Assembly (NCBI RefSeq): GCF_013149785.1
Contig: NZ_JABEZU010000005.1
Location: 248,001 to 312,000 of the forward strand
DNA from: Isoptericola halotolerans
GTDB taxonomy: Bacteria > Actinomycetota > Actinomycetes > Actinomycetales > Cellulomonadaceae
Direction of reading: 5' to 3'
Length of the DNA stretch: 64,000 nucleotides
Within the stretch, counting starts at the first letter, position 1. Each line of letters begins with the position of its first letter. The position numbers and the translations under genes are program-made. Below are positions 63,998 through 64,000 of this stretch, piece by piece. The notes under the pieces are model-generated. The model did no database searches, was not told where the DNA came from, and saw nothing but the letters and a program-made list of their open reading frames with translations.

Positions 63998-64000
63998 CGC

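Overview
The window is a 64 kb stretch of a high-GC Gram-positive chromosome. Overlapping genes, many GTG starts, leaderless starts, a homodimeric AceE-type pyruvate dehydrogenase, the DUF3145 and DUF3052 families, AhpE-type peroxiredoxin and the fasR-fabD-fabH-acpP-fabF cluster point to Actinomycetota. Gene content suggests Micrococcales, near Cellulomonadaceae or Promicromonosporaceae. That placement is an inference from gene content, not a database result. No prophage, insertion sequence, CRISPR array or rRNA operon is visible. The accessory interest lies in transport operons, a repeat-rich surface protein and regulatory DNA.

1-12.5 kb: the 3' half of leuA, then recO and uppS. An iron-siderophore ABC system follows on the minus strand (two permeases, ATPase, and a lipoprotein on its own promoter), with DtxR/IdeR-type iron boxes before both transcription units. 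Next are a DedA-family membrane protein, a tightly overlapping znuA-znuC-znuB-zur zinc operon whose Zur-type box sits on its promoter and start codon, glyS, and an unlisted 49-residue membrane peptide.

12.5-31.4 kb: an AGCS amino-acid symporter, dusB, a Ser/Thr kinase with a lipocalin-like outer domain, and a maltose/maltodextrin locus (GH13 glucosidase, LacI regulator, malE-malF-malG). These are followed by a GerW-like protein, a GH13 neopullulanase-like enzyme, a metallophosphoesterase, dgt, dnaG and dps.

31.4-49.9 kb: a 14-helix MFS exporter, tRNA-Asn, a CsbD-like protein, a CAT-anticodon tRNA, def and DUF3145. Then comes a minus-strand set made of an LPKTG-anchored surface protein with 51 identical GVEVD repeats, a DUF5819 protein and an HTTM membrane protein. 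The last two resemble the SdpA/SdpB maturation pair and are the best candidate for an undescribed system. The type II fatty-acid cluster, its PucR/FasR-type regulator, aceE and DUF3052 complete the region and join acetyl-CoA supply to lipid synthesis.

49.9-64 kb: AhpE-like peroxiredoxin, tRNA-Val, a flavodoxin, an SRPBCC protein, a fadD-BASS transporter pair, and a second Ser/Thr kinase with Pro-Glu repeats. These are followed by a GNAT, a TetR-controlled NAD(P)-binding/DUF418 pair, and a second iron-uptake operon with a fused double permease behind another iron box. A recurring theme is a -10-like hexamer six or seven bases before the start codon, which suggests at least a dozen leaderless mRNAs.
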